Assembly (NCBI GenBank): GCA_019187195.1 | Contig: JABAQT010000076.1 | Coordinates: 1 to 40,927, forward strand | Origin: Bryobacteraceae bacterium | GTDB taxonomy: Bacteria > Acidobacteriota > Terriglobia > Bryobacterales > Bryobacteraceae | Length of the DNA: 40,927 nt | Direction of reading: 5' to 3' | Shown here: positions 31,871 through 40,840 of the stretch, one piece after another | How positions within the stretch are numbered: the stretch's first letter is position 1 | How the letters are laid out: the number at the start of each line of letters is the position of its first letter | Program-made: the position numbers and the translations under genes | The notes under the pieces: model-generated | What the model saw: only the letters and a program-made list of their open reading frames with translations | Databases searched by the model: none | Told to the model about the DNA's origin: nothing

Positions 31871-34207
31871 TTAGTTTGCCGAACCCTCGATCCGTACCTC
31901 GGAGGTGACGTCGCCCGCCTGGATTTGAAATACATTTTCACCCGCGGCATCTCCTAATCGCACCTGCACCCGGTAGACGCCGGTGTAGGGCTCCCCAAGA
32001 AGCTTCACTCCGATTACCGAACCGCCGCCCGATGCCGCCGTAACGCTTGGGGCGGGCTCCAGGAGCGCCAGGCCCGATTGATCCAACACCCTCATCAGAA
32101 ACGTCTTCGACGCGCCCGCATCCCCCTTCTCGGGCGGTTGCAGCAAGGCGATCTGCCTGGGAACCGTATCCCGCACCGCCAGCCAGTAGGGCAGGCGGGC
32201 CGAGGCGCCGGCATCCGAGGTGATCTCGACAAAACCCTGGTACGCCCCGGCGGGTGGCGCGGGGTCGTTCCACGTCAGCTTGATTGTCCGGGAGGCGCCC
32301 GCCTCAAGGACGATCTCCGTGTCGGATAAGACCGGCCCGCGGTCGCTGGAATTCTTCAGGCTCAGGTGGAAGATGTCCGCTGCCTGGCCGAGATTGGTCA
32401 ACGTAACCTCGCGTACGATCTCCGGTTGCTTCAGCAGTTCACCAAAGCTCACCGATGTCGGCGAAAGCGCGATCGTCGAAGAGACTGCCGCGCTCAGATT
32501 CAACCGTCCGGCGCCGCTTTGCATTACCCCGGGTGGAGTATCGCCCTCCGGAAAGGCCGATGCCGTGTTGATCAGTAAGGAGCGGTATTGCGCCACCGTC
32601 AGATCCGGCCGCGCGGACTTCACAACGGCCGCCGCTCCGGCAACGAGTGGCGAGGCGAGACTTGTTCCTTCCTCGTAAACATACAGGCTCGTGCCGGGAT
32701 CGTCCTCCTCCGTGCCGTTCAGCGCCGTAATCATGTCCCCGACCGCGACCAGGTCGGGCTTCACCAACAGGTCCGGCGAAGGTCCCTTGCTCGAGTATTG
32801 CGTTATGACGTTCGGATCCACGCGCTGGTTCAGGCTGAACACCAGCGTGACTTTGAGATCCGGAGTCTCGGCAAGGGCATCCTGAAGGGTAAAGCCATCC
32901 GCCCGCGATATCATGACCCCCTTCAGCGTTTCCGATTCCACGTCCATTCCAACTCGAGCAGGGTCGGATTGGTTGTTGAAAACCACGGCCGCGATCGCCC
33001 CCGCTGCCGCCGCGTTGGCGAACTTACCCGAAAAGAAACAGTCGCCACGCTCGATGAGCGCAATCTTCCCGGCGAGGCTGTCCGCCGGAAGGGGCTCACA
33101 GGCCGTGCCCGTTCCATCGATGGCCGAGACGTCGGCCACGGAACCTTCGATCGCGTCCGCATCCACGCTGTTCGAGGCGGGAGTGGCCGTCAGACTCGTG
33201 GAGGGCGAAATGACGACCGCCGGACTTGCCGGTATACGGTCATTCGCCGAGGCGCCGACAACAATCACATCCGGATGGGAACCGACGTCGGAGACCGTCG
33301 CCAGTTCCGGACCGCTGTTCCCCACCGCGCCGACCACGATCACTCCGGCCTGTATCGCATTGGAAATGGCCTCGTTGAAAACATCGTCAGCGTAGCCCTC
33401 GATCCCCGGCGCCCCCAGGCTGAGGTTCACCACATCCATGCCGTCCTTAACCGCATCGTCCAGAGCTTCGATGACATAATCCTCCGGGAAGGTGCCCTGG
33501 TCTTTCTCGCTCGCGCGATAGTTGCCCAGCCACGCCTTGGGCGCGACTCCGGACATGTTGCCGCGCGCCCCCAGATGCATCACCCCGGCCGCCGCCATCG
33601 CAACCCCCGTTCCATGACCGAAACGGTCCTCGGCCGTCGAGCCATCGTAGCTGCGGGCAACGATCACTTTGTTGTTGGTGTACTTGCGATTGTCTTCGGA
33701 GGAGAGCTTTGGAAATCCCTCGGGAATAGCCAGATCCGGATCCGCGAAGCCCGCATGAAAGTTGTCGATGCCCGTATCAATAATTCCAATCTTCATGCCC
33801 ACGCCAGCCTGATTGATGCCGCCCACCTTCTCCCATGCGTCCGGAATCTTCAGAAGCGGGATTAAATGATCGAGCGTGGCGCGGAACAGACGCACCGGCA
33901 CAACGCGCACAACACCCGGCAGCGTGCTGAGTTGCGAGGCATCGGAGGTTTCGACAAACAGGGCATTTAATACCGTGTCCACCTCCCCGCCGACACTCGC
34001 GCTCCTCGATCTTAGAAGCGAACGCAACGTGTTGTGTTCAGCACGTATCGCCGCCGCGCGGGATCTCATTTCCGCCGATCGCGCGCCGGAAGCCTTGGCG
34101 GTCACGGCCAATGGCGCCTGGGACAGTTGGACAATATAGCGCCCCGCGATGATCTCCGCCGGCAACCGCAGGCAGAAACACGCAAACAGCAGAAACAGCA
34201 CACGCAT
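31871..34207 (-). CDS. Subtilisin-like S8 serine protease with PA domain
   Basis: A 778-residue secreted protease. A signal peptide (MRVLFLLFACFCLRLPA) and an I9-type inhibitor propeptide (RYIVQLSQAPLA to VVRVVPVRLF) come first. Catalytic Asp144 is in GIIDTGID, His198 in GHGTGVA, and the Ser is in EEGTSLASPLVAGA near residue 520. A PA domain is inserted before the Ser block (GTACEPLPADSLAGKIALIERGDC). The C-terminal 200 residues form Fn3-like beta-sandwiches (TSVSFGELLKQPEIVREVTL). ATG 34207 follows GGGAG by 10 nt; a TTG at 34216 is the alternative. Confidence 0.93.
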   Translation of the reverse strand: MRVLFLLFACFCLRLPAEIIAGRYIVQLSQAPLAVTAKASGARSAEMRSRAAAIRAEHNTLRSLLRSRSASVGGEVDTVLNALFVETSDASQLSTLPGVVRVVPVRLFRATLDHLIPLLKIPDAWEKVGGINQAGVGMKIGIIDTGIDNFHAGFADPDLAIPEGFPKLSSEDNRKYTNNKVIVARSYDGSTAEDRFGHGTGVAMAAAGVMHLGARGNMSGVAPKAWLGNYRASEKDQGTFPEDYVIEALDDAVKDGMDVVNLSLGAPGIEGYADDVFNEAISNAIQAGVIVVGAVGNSGPELATVSDVGSHPDVIVVGASANDRIPASPAVVISPSTSLTATPASNSVDADAIEGSVADVSAIDGTGTACEPLPADSLAGKIALIERGDCFFSGKFANAAAAGAIAAVVFNNQSDPARVGMDVESETLKGVMISRADGFTLQDALAETPDLKVTLVFSLNQRVDPNVITQYSSKGPSPDLLVKPDLVAVGDMITALNGTEEDDPGTSLYVYEEGTSLASPLVAGAAAVVKSARPDLTVAQYRSLLINTASAFPEGDTPPGVMQSGAGRLNLSAAVSSTIALSPTSVSFGELLKQPEIVREVTLTNLGQAADIFHLSLKNSSDRGPVLSDTEIVLEAGASRTIKLTWNDPAPPAGAYQGFVEITSDAGASARLPYWLAVRDTVPRQIALLQPPEKGDAGASKTFLMRVLDQSGLALLEPAPSVTAASGGGSVIGVKLLGEPYTGVYRVQVRLGDAAGENVFQIQAGDVTSEVRIEGSAN

Positions 34208-34301
34208 GAGCAGCAAACTCCCTCTGGGGTACGGACGCGGGCGCGGTCAACTTCTACCAGAGTACATCGGCGGGAAGTCGAAAATCTGAAGCCAGAATGC
34301 A

Positions 34302-34354
34302 TGCATCGGAAATGAGCCCCGGAACAGGACCCGACCGGGGCCCACAACGATGCA
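34302..34354. other. Two-stem hairpin between the FecR-like gene and the subtilase
   Basis: The outer stem TGCATCG (34302-34308) pairs with CGATGCA (34348-34354). The inner stem GCCCCGG (34316-34322) pairs with CCGGGGC (34335-34341) around a 12-nt loop. It starts 10 nt past the FecR-like stop on the minus strand, so it may end that gene or lead the subtilase mRNA. The lack of a U-tract leaves this open. Confidence 0.5.
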
Positions 34355-34363
34355 TCCTTTGGC

Positions 34364-35317
34364 CTACTGGCTGATCGACGGTGTGTCGCTGCGCGTCAGC
34401 CCCACCGCGGTCCCCGTGGCTGCTCCGGCAACGATCACTCCCGCAATCACCGCCTTCGTTCCAATAGCAAGCCCGGCGCCACCGGCAGCCGAAGCGCCAG
34501 TTCCGCCTCCCGCTCCCGCCGCGCCCGCCGCTCCTGCCGCGCCCGCCGCTCCTGCCGCCCCGTTCACCGTGCAGCGTCCCGGCAAGCGTTTGGTCTGCGT
34601 CACGTGAACCTTGGGCTCCGCTGCCTGCGACGGATCGATCGCGCCCGTCACCCGCACGTTTTTCCCAACCTCCTTGTCCAGCCCTTCTCCCTGAATTTCA
34701 TAGGTCACGCCGGTCGTGGAGTCCGTCAGAAGCAATCGTCCGTCTTTGTTCACCAGGCAGCCGGAAAGCGTGCTCGGAGCCGAGGCGCCCGCACCCTGCG
34801 TCTCAAAATCAAGGCCGCGGCCAGTCTCGAGCCGCGCCAGCAGGACCCCCGAGGCATTGCTTACCCGCACCGGTCCGCCCAACGCCGATACGTGAACACG
34901 CGAACCGCTTACGGAAACCTTCGCCGGCCCCTGCCCCGGCTCGATCCGAAGCGCCCCCGCTTCAATGCGGTAGGAGGTCCCCCGTTCAACCTGCCCCGTG
35001 CCTCTCTCGAGCACCAGATGGTCACTGTAGACCCGGCTGCTCGTGCCGGTGTCGAGCAGCAGGCGAACCCCGTTCCGCAGTCTCAACTCGGAGGAACTCT
35101 TCCCCGTCTCCACCACCGAACCTTGGAAGAGAGTTCCATTCCCGCTTACCGCCGCCCTGTCCAGGGCAAAGCTGCCGCCCGCGGACGCGATCCCAATGAC
35201 AGGGCTGGCGGCCGATCCGATGGATAATTGCGCCACCAACCCCGCCACAAGCGCGGTTCCGAGACGCATTGAAGGGAAGATCTTCCATCCTTCCAGTTTC
35301 CGATTGACGCAAGTCAT
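34364..35317 (-). CDS. FecR-like domain protein with Gly/Ala repeat tract and C-terminal membrane segment
   Basis: A 317-residue protein. An N-terminal hydrophobic segment (MRLGTALVAGLVAQLSIGSAA) is a likely signal. The middle (GTLFQGSVVETGKSSSELRLRNGVRLLLD to YRIEAGALRIEPGQG) is FecR-like, as in envelope signalling proteins. A C-terminal (GAA)n tract is followed by a hydrophobic stretch (KAVIAGVIVAGAATGTAVGL) that could anchor it. Cys residues in SGCLVN and GRCTVN may form a disulphide. ATG 35317 follows AGGAG by 5 nt. Divergent from the TPR gene on a 140-nt spacer. Confidence 0.65.
   Translation of the reverse strand: MTCVNRKLEGWKIFPSMRLGTALVAGLVAQLSIGSAASPVIGIASAGGSFALDRAAVSGNGTLFQGSVVETGKSSSELRLRNGVRLLLDTGTSSRVYSDHLVLERGTGQVERGTSYRIEAGALRIEPGQGPAKVSVSGSRVHVSALGGPVRVSNASGVLLARLETGRGLDFETQGAGASAPSTLSGCLVNKDGRLLLTDSTTGVTYEIQGEGLDKEVGKNVRVTGAIDPSQAAEPKVHVTQTKRLPGRCTVNGAAGAAGAAGAAGAAGAGGGTGASAAGGAGLAIGTKAVIAGVIVAGAATGTAVGLTRSDTPSISQ
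34521..34556. repeat. Two tandem 18-bp repeats encoding Gly-Ala-Ala
   Basis: GCGCCCGCCGCTCCTGCC occurs twice in a row, within the FecR-like gene, with a partial copy upstream. They encode part of the (GAA)n tract on the minus strand. Copy number may vary between strains. Confidence 0.7.
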
Positions 35318-35458
35318 AGTTTCTCCTGACAATGCAAGACTTTGTTCCAGGCTGCGCGGCCGTGCGCGGCTCACACCCTCTTCTTCGGCCGGAGGGATGA
35401 CGAACTTGAGCGGGTGAGAAAAAATAAGTAGTTGTACCACAATGTATTACGGATGTAT

Positions 35459-36628
35459 ATGAGAACCGCCGCTCTCCTCGCCGCCAGCCTCTCCCTGCTG
35501 GCCGCCTACGCCATCGCCCGCCTCGCCTGGGCCGGCCGCTACTTCGAGTCGGGCGAACCGGCGGATCTGCAACACGCCGCCCGTCTCGCTCCGCTCGATG
35601 CCGCCTATCAGTACGCCGCCGGGAACCCGCGCCGCGCCGTCCAATTGAACCCCTACTTTTCCCGCGCCTGGATACAGTTGGGTTTCGACGCGGAACTTCG
35701 AGGGGATTTCGCCGCCGCCGAGCGGTGGTTGCTCCAGGCGGCGCGGGTCGACGCCACCATGGAGCCAAGATGGGCGCTTGCCAACTACTACTTTCGCCGG
35801 GGCGACGGCGCGCGATTCTGGCCCTGGCTCCGCCTGGCGGCCGAGCGCAGCCATGGCGACCGCGCCTCCCTCTTCCAACTCGCCTGGCGGATGACGAACG
35901 ACGGCGGCGAAGTGCTGCGGCGAGGCATTCCGGAACAGAGAGATGTACTAGCTGCTTACATGCAGTTCCTGCTCGATGAAGGGAAACTCGACGCCGCGGC
36001 CGGAGCCGCCGGAGCCCTGCTCGATGCCGCCTCGCCCGCCGAACGCAACCTCCTGCTCGTTCTGTGCGACCGGCTGATCGGCGCCCAGCAGGCTTCGGCC
36101 GCGCTGCGGGTGTGGAACGGCATGGTGGAGCGCGGCCTGCTGCCCCATGGCAAACTCGCGCCGGGCGAAGGTTTGTCCCTGACAAATCCGCGCCTCGAAA
36201 CAGCGCCGCTCGGAAGGGCTTTCGACTGGCGCCTGCTCTGGCGGGCCGGCGTCCATTCCGCCTGGACCGGAGCAGGCCATCAGATCCGGATCGAACTCGA
36301 CGGAAGGGAGGGCGAGCAGACTGGCCTGGTCTCGCAGGTGGCGCCGGTGCTCAAGGGGCAGGCATATGAATTTTCCTATCGCTTCCGGACTGAAGGGCTG
36401 GATGCGGACTCAGGCGTCGTCTGGCGCGTATATGACGCGGCGGACGGGCGGCTGAGGACAACCGGCGAACCACTCTCGGGCGTTGAATGGAGAGAGGGAA
36501 AGGTGCGATTTTCTCCAGCCGGAGAGCTGGTGCGCCTCGATCTCGTCTATCAGCGCGCCAGCGGAACCGTAAGGCAGGAGGGGACCATTGTCCTCGACGG
36601 CGCCTTCCACCTCGAGCGCGCAAGATAG
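35459..36628 (+). CDS. TPR-like protein with C-terminal carbohydrate-binding-like fold
   Basis: A 389-residue protein with an N-terminal signal or anchor (MRTAALLAASLSLLAAYAIARLAW). TPR-like repeats fill the first half (FDAELRGDFAAAERWLLQAARVD, ANYYFRRGDGARFWPWLRLAAE). The last 130 residues (FDWRLLWRAGVHSAWTGAGHQIRIELDG to RTEGLDADSGVVWRVYDAADG) look like a beta-sandwich. The family seems to occur near exopolysaccharide genes in acidobacteria, but no such cluster is here. ATG 35459 is the start before the hydrophobic stretch; ATG 35453 and a TTG at 35432 are alternatives. The plus-strand base composition changes from C-rich to G-rich within this gene. Confidence 0.65.
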   Translation: MRTAALLAASLSLLAAYAIARLAWAGRYFESGEPADLQHAARLAPLDAAYQYAAGNPRRAVQLNPYFSRAWIQLGFDAELRGDFAAAERWLLQAARVDATMEPRWALANYYFRRGDGARFWPWLRLAAERSHGDRASLFQLAWRMTNDGGEVLRRGIPEQRDVLAAYMQFLLDEGKLDAAAGAAGALLDAASPAERNLLLVLCDRLIGAQQASAALRVWNGMVERGLLPHGKLAPGEGLSLTNPRLETAPLGRAFDWRLLWRAGVHSAWTGAGHQIRIELDGREGEQTGLVSQVAPVLKGQAYEFSYRFRTEGLDADSGVVWRVYDAADGRLRTTGEPLSGVEWREGKVRFSPAGELVRLDLVYQRASGTVRQEGTIVLDGAFHLERAR

Positions 36629-36631
36629 AAT
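36626..36631 (+). promoter_or_regulatory. -10 box TAGAAT before the hydrolase gene
   Basis: TAGAAT ends 7 nt before ATG 36639 but shares its first three bases with the TAG stop of the upstream gene. The match is suggestive; read-through from upstream is equally possible. Confidence 0.35.
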
Positions 36632-36638
36632 GGCCGTT

Positions 36639-37499
36639 ATGAAGCATTTCCTACTGCCGGCCCTGCTGCTGGCCGGTTGCGCGGCTTACGCCCAGGCTCC
36701 GGCGCCTCACTATCCGCCCATGCCCGCCGGCATCCGGGCGGACCGGAACATCGCCTACGGCAAGTACCCCGAGACGGTGCTCGACGTGTTCTCGCCCGAA
36801 GGCGGAGTTGCCGGGAAACGGCCCGGCGTGCTCATCATTCACGGCGGGGGCTGGGTGGGCGGAACCAAGGAAGCCATGTGGGAGCAGTGGGTGAAGCGCT
36901 ATCTCGACAAGGGCTTCGTGGTGGCCAACGTCGAATACCGGCTGGCTCGCGCCGCCACGGCTCCGGCCGCCGTCGAAGATGTCCTCGAGGCCGCGCGGTG
37001 GTTTTCGAGCAACACCCGGAAGTACAACGTGGACAGCAGGAGAATCGTGGTTACGGGAGGATCGGCGGGCGGGCATCTCGCGCTGATGGTGGGCCTGACG
37101 CCGAAGAAGGCGAAGCTTGGAAAGCCGGCGAAGGTGGCGGCGGTGGTGAACTTCTACGGAATTACCGATGTCGCCGATCAGTTGAGCGGGCCGAACATGC
37201 GGAAATACGCCGTGACGTGGGTGCCGGAGTCTCCGGAAAGATTGCTATTGGCGCGCCGCGTTTCTCCGATGAGCTACGTGAGACGAGGCTTGCCGCCGGT
37301 TCTCACGGTGCACGGAGACGCCGATCCCACCGTGCCCTATGAGCACGGCGTCAAGCTGACCAAGGCATTAGTGGGGGTGGGCGTGAAAGCGGAAATGATC
37401 AGCGTGCCGGGCGGTAAACACGGATTTCCAAAAGAAAAGCTCGATGAATTGTACCCGCAAATATGGCAGTTTCTCGAGCGCTGCGGCGTGCTGCGGTAG
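36639..37499 (+). CDS. Alpha/beta hydrolase, esterase/lipase-like
   Basis: A 286-residue secreted alpha/beta hydrolase. The signal peptide is MKHFLLPALLLAGCAAYAQA; the Cys at 14 is a weak lipobox candidate. The oxyanion hole is HGGGW, the nucleophile Ser lies in TGGSAGGHLAL, the Asp in HGDADPTVPYEH and the His in GGKHGFP. This order matches BD-FAE-type or similar polysaccharide esterases. ATG 36639 follows TAGAAT by 7 nt; longer readings start at 36588 inside the upstream gene. It is followed by a porin 5 nt after the stop. Confidence 0.88.
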   Translation: MKHFLLPALLLAGCAAYAQAPAPHYPPMPAGIRADRNIAYGKYPETVLDVFSPEGGVAGKRPGVLIIHGGGWVGGTKEAMWEQWVKRYLDKGFVVANVEYRLARAATAPAAVEDVLEAARWFSSNTRKYNVDSRRIVVTGGSAGGHLALMVGLTPKKAKLGKPAKVAAVVNFYGITDVADQLSGPNMRKYAVTWVPESPERLLLARRVSPMSYVRRGLPPVLTVHGDADPTVPYEHGVKLTKALVGVGVKAEMISVPGGKHGFPKEKLDELYPQIWQFLERCGVLR

Positions 37500-37504
37500 C
37501 CGGC

Positions 37505-38794
37505 ATGGGGTGGATGACATGCCGGATCTGTGCCATCCTGCTGGCGGCAGGCTCGCTCGATGCCGATGACGGATTACGGCCTCTCGAGATACTGAACGGC
37601 GGGATTCCGCGGTGGATGCGATTTGATGGGGAGTACCGGGCGCGGTTCGAAGATCAGGAGAACATGCTCTGGCGCACCGCCAACAGTGACCGCTACCTGT
37701 TGAACCGCGTGCGGTTTGGCTTGACGCTCCGCCCCGGGAAATGGGTGACGTTTTACGGGCAGGCTCAGGACGCGCGTGTTTTCTTTCCCCGCAAGCTTGC
37801 TCATGGCCCGCCGTTGCAGGACACTCTCGACCTGCGCCAGGCGTGGGTGCAGCTTGGCGGCGAGGACAAGTTTCCGCTGCAGTTGCGGGTGGGGAGGCAG
37901 GAACTGATTTTCGGCGAGGAGCGCATGGTGGGCGCCTCGAACTGGGGCAACATCTCGCGGACGTTCCAGGCCGTCAAGTTGACTGTGAGGGCCGAGCGCC
38001 TGGGTGGCCTTAAGCTGGACACCTTTGCGAGCACGGTGGTAGTGCCGCGCGAGGGCGCCTGGGATGGAAGCCTGCCGGGCGACAACCTGCATGGAGCCTA
38101 TGCGGTATTTGAACGGCTCCTGGGCCATGGGACCGTCGAGCCCTATTTCTACTGGCGTCTCTCGCCAGTGGCGGTGAAGGACACCGGATCGTTGGGGTTG
38201 CGTGTGACGAAGTTCTTCGGCCCGCGATGGTATGCCTCGAGTGATACGGTGCTCCAGCGTGGAACCACCGGCGGGCGGAACGTCGAGGCCTGGGCCGCCT
38301 ACTGGCGCGTCCGCCACACGCTGAGCGAGAGGAGGTGGAAGCCAACCGTGACGGCGGATGTGAACATGAGCAGCGGCGATGGCGACCCCTCGGATGGCAG
38401 GTTTGAGACCTTCGATGTGCTCTACCCGACGCCGCATGACAAGTACGGGCTCGCTGACCAGGTGGGATGGAAAAACATCCGCCATTTCGGCGGCATTGTC
38501 GAGGTTACTCCGCGGCGTAGTTGGAGTCTTCAGGCTAAGTTTCACACCTGGTGGCTCGGATCGGCGCGCGATGGACTCTATGCGCCGGGTGGAGCGCTGG
38601 TCTTGCGCGATCCGCTCGGAGCGAGCGGGCGCCATGTAGGCGAAGAGATCGACGTGCAGTTCATCTGGCGGCCCACGAAGGACATGGAAGCGAGCGGTGG
38701 CGCGGGCCACATGTGGAATGGCGAATTCTTGAAGAGGATGACTCCCGGCCGCTCCTACACGTTCTACTATCTGAGTCTCACGCGGAAGCTTTGA
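37505..38794 (+). CDS. Alginate-export-type outer-membrane porin
   Basis: A 429-residue protein with a signal peptide (MTCRICAILLAAGSLDA). The body has the pattern of outer-membrane barrels: RWMRFDGEYRARFEDQENMLWR near the start, then paired strands such as RVRFGLTLRPGKWVTFYGQAQDAR and LQLRVGRQELIFGEERMVG, the last being typical of the alginate_exp domain. It ends YYLSLTRKL. The likely role is outer-membrane passage of sugars or other polar compounds. It lies 5 nt past the hydrolase gene. ATG 37505 and 37514 are both possible starts. Confidence 0.8.
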   Translation: MGWMTCRICAILLAAGSLDADDGLRPLEILNGGIPRWMRFDGEYRARFEDQENMLWRTANSDRYLLNRVRFGLTLRPGKWVTFYGQAQDARVFFPRKLAHGPPLQDTLDLRQAWVQLGGEDKFPLQLRVGRQELIFGEERMVGASNWGNISRTFQAVKLTVRAERLGGLKLDTFASTVVVPREGAWDGSLPGDNLHGAYAVFERLLGHGTVEPYFYWRLSPVAVKDTGSLGLRVTKFFGPRWYASSDTVLQRGTTGGRNVEAWAAYWRVRHTLSERRWKPTVTADVNMSSGDGDPSDGRFETFDVLYPTPHDKYGLADQVGWKNIRHFGGIVEVTPRRSWSLQAKFHTWWLGSARDGLYAPGGALVLRDPLGASGRHVGEEIDVQFIWRPTKDMEASGGAGHMWNGEFLKRMTPGRSYTFYYLSLTRKL

Positions 38795-38810
38795 AAGCGG
38801 GCAGCGCCTG

Positions 38811-39515
38811 CTATTTCTTCGCGGGCGGCAGTTTGAACTCCACTTGCCGTTCGCTGTTCAACTTCGCGCTGAGGGCGCGGTCCACGGAACCAAGCGGCAT
38901 GCGCCTGCTCTCGTGTTTCAGGGTTGTGTAGCGGAGGGTATTGTTGTCCACCTCATATGACAGCGCGGCAACGATGGTGTCGTCATTGCGGGCGATGAGG
39001 TAGATGGGAGGGCCTGAAGGTCTGCGCGCCTCGGAAGTCGGGGAAGGGGCCTCATAGATCCGTGCGGGCTCGTGCGCGGGTTCACGCTGTGGATAGTCCC
39101 AGACCGGCGAGAACTGGTTGATGATGATGGGCGCGGCCGGCGGGGCGGCGTAAGGGGTTCCCGGATAGTAGACGCCTGGCTGGTAGTACGGCTCGGGATA
39201 GTAGCCGTAGGAGGGATAGATGGAGATGTAAGGGGAGCCGAGATAGCCGCCAAAATAGCCGCCGAGGTAACTGCCATAGTAGCCGAGCCCGTAGCTCGCG
39301 TACCCGCCGTATCCGTAGCCATATCCGTAGCCGTAGCGCGAAAATCCACGATAGCCTCTCAGGTGTATCCCTGGATGATATCCCGCACGGATTCCGCTGC
39401 CTGCTCCACCGCCAATGCCGCCGCGGTATCCGCCGCCCATTCTGCCCGGGCGGCGCTGAGCCGCGGCCGGCGGAAGCAGCACGCAGCAGAGAGCGAGCGC
39501 AAGAAGGTGTTTCAC
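38811..39515 (-). CDS. Gly/Tyr-rich exported protein
   Basis: A 234-residue secreted protein. A signal peptide (residues 1 to 19) is followed by a Gly/Arg segment, then a Gly/Tyr repeat region with YGYGYGYGGYASYG, LGYYGSYLGGYFGGYLG and PEPYYQPGVYYPG. The last part (PIYLIARNDDTIVAALSYEVDNNTL) seems folded, with charged residues. Low-complexity Gly/Tyr proteins are often surface or matrix components. The function is unknown. The start is a GTG with GGGAGG 9 nt upstream. Confidence 0.65.
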   Translation of the reverse strand: MKHLLALALCCVLLPPAAAQRRPGRMGGGYRGGIGGGAGSGIRAGYHPGIHLRGYRGFSRYGYGYGYGYGGYASYGLGYYGSYLGGYFGGYLGSPYISIYPSYGYYPEPYYQPGVYYPGTPYAAPPAAPIIINQFSPVWDYPQREPAHEPARIYEAPSPTSEARRPSGPPIYLIARNDDTIVAALSYEVDNNTLRYTTLKHESRRMPLGSVDRALSAKLNSERQVEFKLPPAKK

Positions 39516-39542
39516 TTGCCAACGCCTCCCATCCGCAGTGTA

Positions 39543-39563
39543 GCCCTCCTTGACGGGGAGGGC
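39543..39563. terminator. Hairpin after the amidohydrolase gene
   Basis: GCCCTCC (39543-39549) pairs with GGAGGGC (39557-39563) around a 7-nt loop, just past the stop of the minus-strand amidohydrolase and before the Gly/Tyr-rich gene. No T-run follows. Confidence 0.5.
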
Positions 39564-39570
39564 AAGAGAA

Positions 39571-40833
39571 TCAGATGGGCGTTACGGAGTTTCCATAAGG
39601 CCGGCCGGCTTTGAAAGTGGCCACGGGCCGCAGGCGATACTTGCCGGGGCGCTTCTCGCCGAGCGAATCCGCCATTTGCCAGGGAGCTTCGCGCAACTCA
39701 AAGACAGCGGCGTCGGCCGTCGAGCCTTCCTTGAGCGAACCAGTTCCCGAGGGGAACGCGAGCGCTCTGGCGGGGTTGGACGTGGCGCGGCGCACGACGT
39801 CTTCGAGGCTCATTCCCATGTGCATGAACTTCGAGAGGGTTGTGGCGAGGTCGTATACGGGGCCGTTCACGTTGTATTGGTGAACGTCGCTCGAGATCGT
39901 GCCCGGCAGGACGCCTTGGGAGAATGCTTTTTCGGCGACGCCGAACGAGAAACTCCCGGCTCCGTGCCCGACATCGAGCAGGACGCCGTTTTCCACCGCC
40001 TTGCGCACGTCGCTCAGCACGCGTCCGCGCTCATCGAGGATGCCGCCTTCGCGGCCGTGGAAGGTGTGGGTGACGAGGTCGCCTTTCCTGAGCATGGCGA
40101 GGATCTTCGGCAGCGGCGAGTAGGCTCCGCCGATGTGCACCATCAGGGGAAGATTGACGGCATCGGCGGCTTCGCGCGCCAGGGCGAGCGCCTGCAAGTC
40201 GTGCTCGCCCGCGATGTTTCTGGTGAGCCGGATCTTCACTCCGAGGATCACGTCGCGGTTCTGCTCGATGGTGCGGATGGCGAGTTTCGGATTGGCATAT
40301 CGCAAGTCGAGCAATTCGCCGAAGGGGTTGTCCGGGGATAACGTGGACTGGCCGATGACGGAGATGTTGAGCAGCGCAAAGACCCGGGTTTCGACGGCGC
40401 GGATGACGTATTGGCGCAGACCGGGGAAGGTGTGCGCTCCCGAGGATCCGGCATCGACCACGGTGGTGGCTCCTTTCGCGATGCAGTTCGGATCGGCGGG
40501 GATGCCGAGCGGGGCGACGCCGTCATAGACGTGCACGTGGACGTCCACGAGTCCGGGGGTGACGATCATTCCGCGCGCGTCGAAGACGCGGCTCGCCTCC
40601 GATTCGGCGATGTTCGCGGCAATGCGCGCCACCTTGCCTTGGCGGATAGCCACGCTTGTCTCACCGGACAGTCCCTGCGAGGGATCCACGAGGCGGCCGC
40701 CGCGGATGAGGAGATCATAGGCGGGGGCGCCGGTGGTCTGGGCGGCAAGCAAGTGCCGCGACTGCTCATGGAGCTTGCAAATGAGCGAAGGCAGCAGGAT
40801 CGTGCGCGTGAGGAACTGCCGGCGGTGTGGCAT
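39571..40833 (-). CDS. Amidohydrolase/deacetylase family metallohydrolase, Tat-exported
   Basis: A 420-residue metal-dependent hydrolase. MPHRRQFLTRTILLPSL is a twin-arginine signal. The metal site is complete: HVHVYDG (HxH), Lys in GVKIRLTRN, His in LMVHIGGA and VTHTFHG, and Asp in GTISSDVHQY. The closest picture is the dihydroorotase-like amidohydrolase/deacetylase group that removes acyl groups from amino-acid or sugar derivatives. The start ATG 40833 lies 7 nt after TACGCT; longer readings exist upstream. Confidence 0.85.
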   Translation of the reverse strand: MPHRRQFLTRTILLPSLICKLHEQSRHLLAAQTTGAPAYDLLIRGGRLVDPSQGLSGETSVAIRQGKVARIAANIAESEASRVFDARGMIVTPGLVDVHVHVYDGVAPLGIPADPNCIAKGATTVVDAGSSGAHTFPGLRQYVIRAVETRVFALLNISVIGQSTLSPDNPFGELLDLRYANPKLAIRTIEQNRDVILGVKIRLTRNIAGEHDLQALALAREAADAVNLPLMVHIGGAYSPLPKILAMLRKGDLVTHTFHGREGGILDERGRVLSDVRKAVENGVLLDVGHGAGSFSFGVAEKAFSQGVLPGTISSDVHQYNVNGPVYDLATTLSKFMHMGMSLEDVVRRATSNPARALAFPSGTGSLKEGSTADAAVFELREAPWQMADSLGEKRPGKYRLRPVATFKAGRPYGNSVTPI

Positions 40834-40840
40834 GAGATTG

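Noticed and set aside
14742..34356. Shared 13-mer CAAAGGATGCATC near the PilZ gene and after the FecR-like gene
   Set aside because: A 13-bp match is expected by chance in a window this size on two strands.
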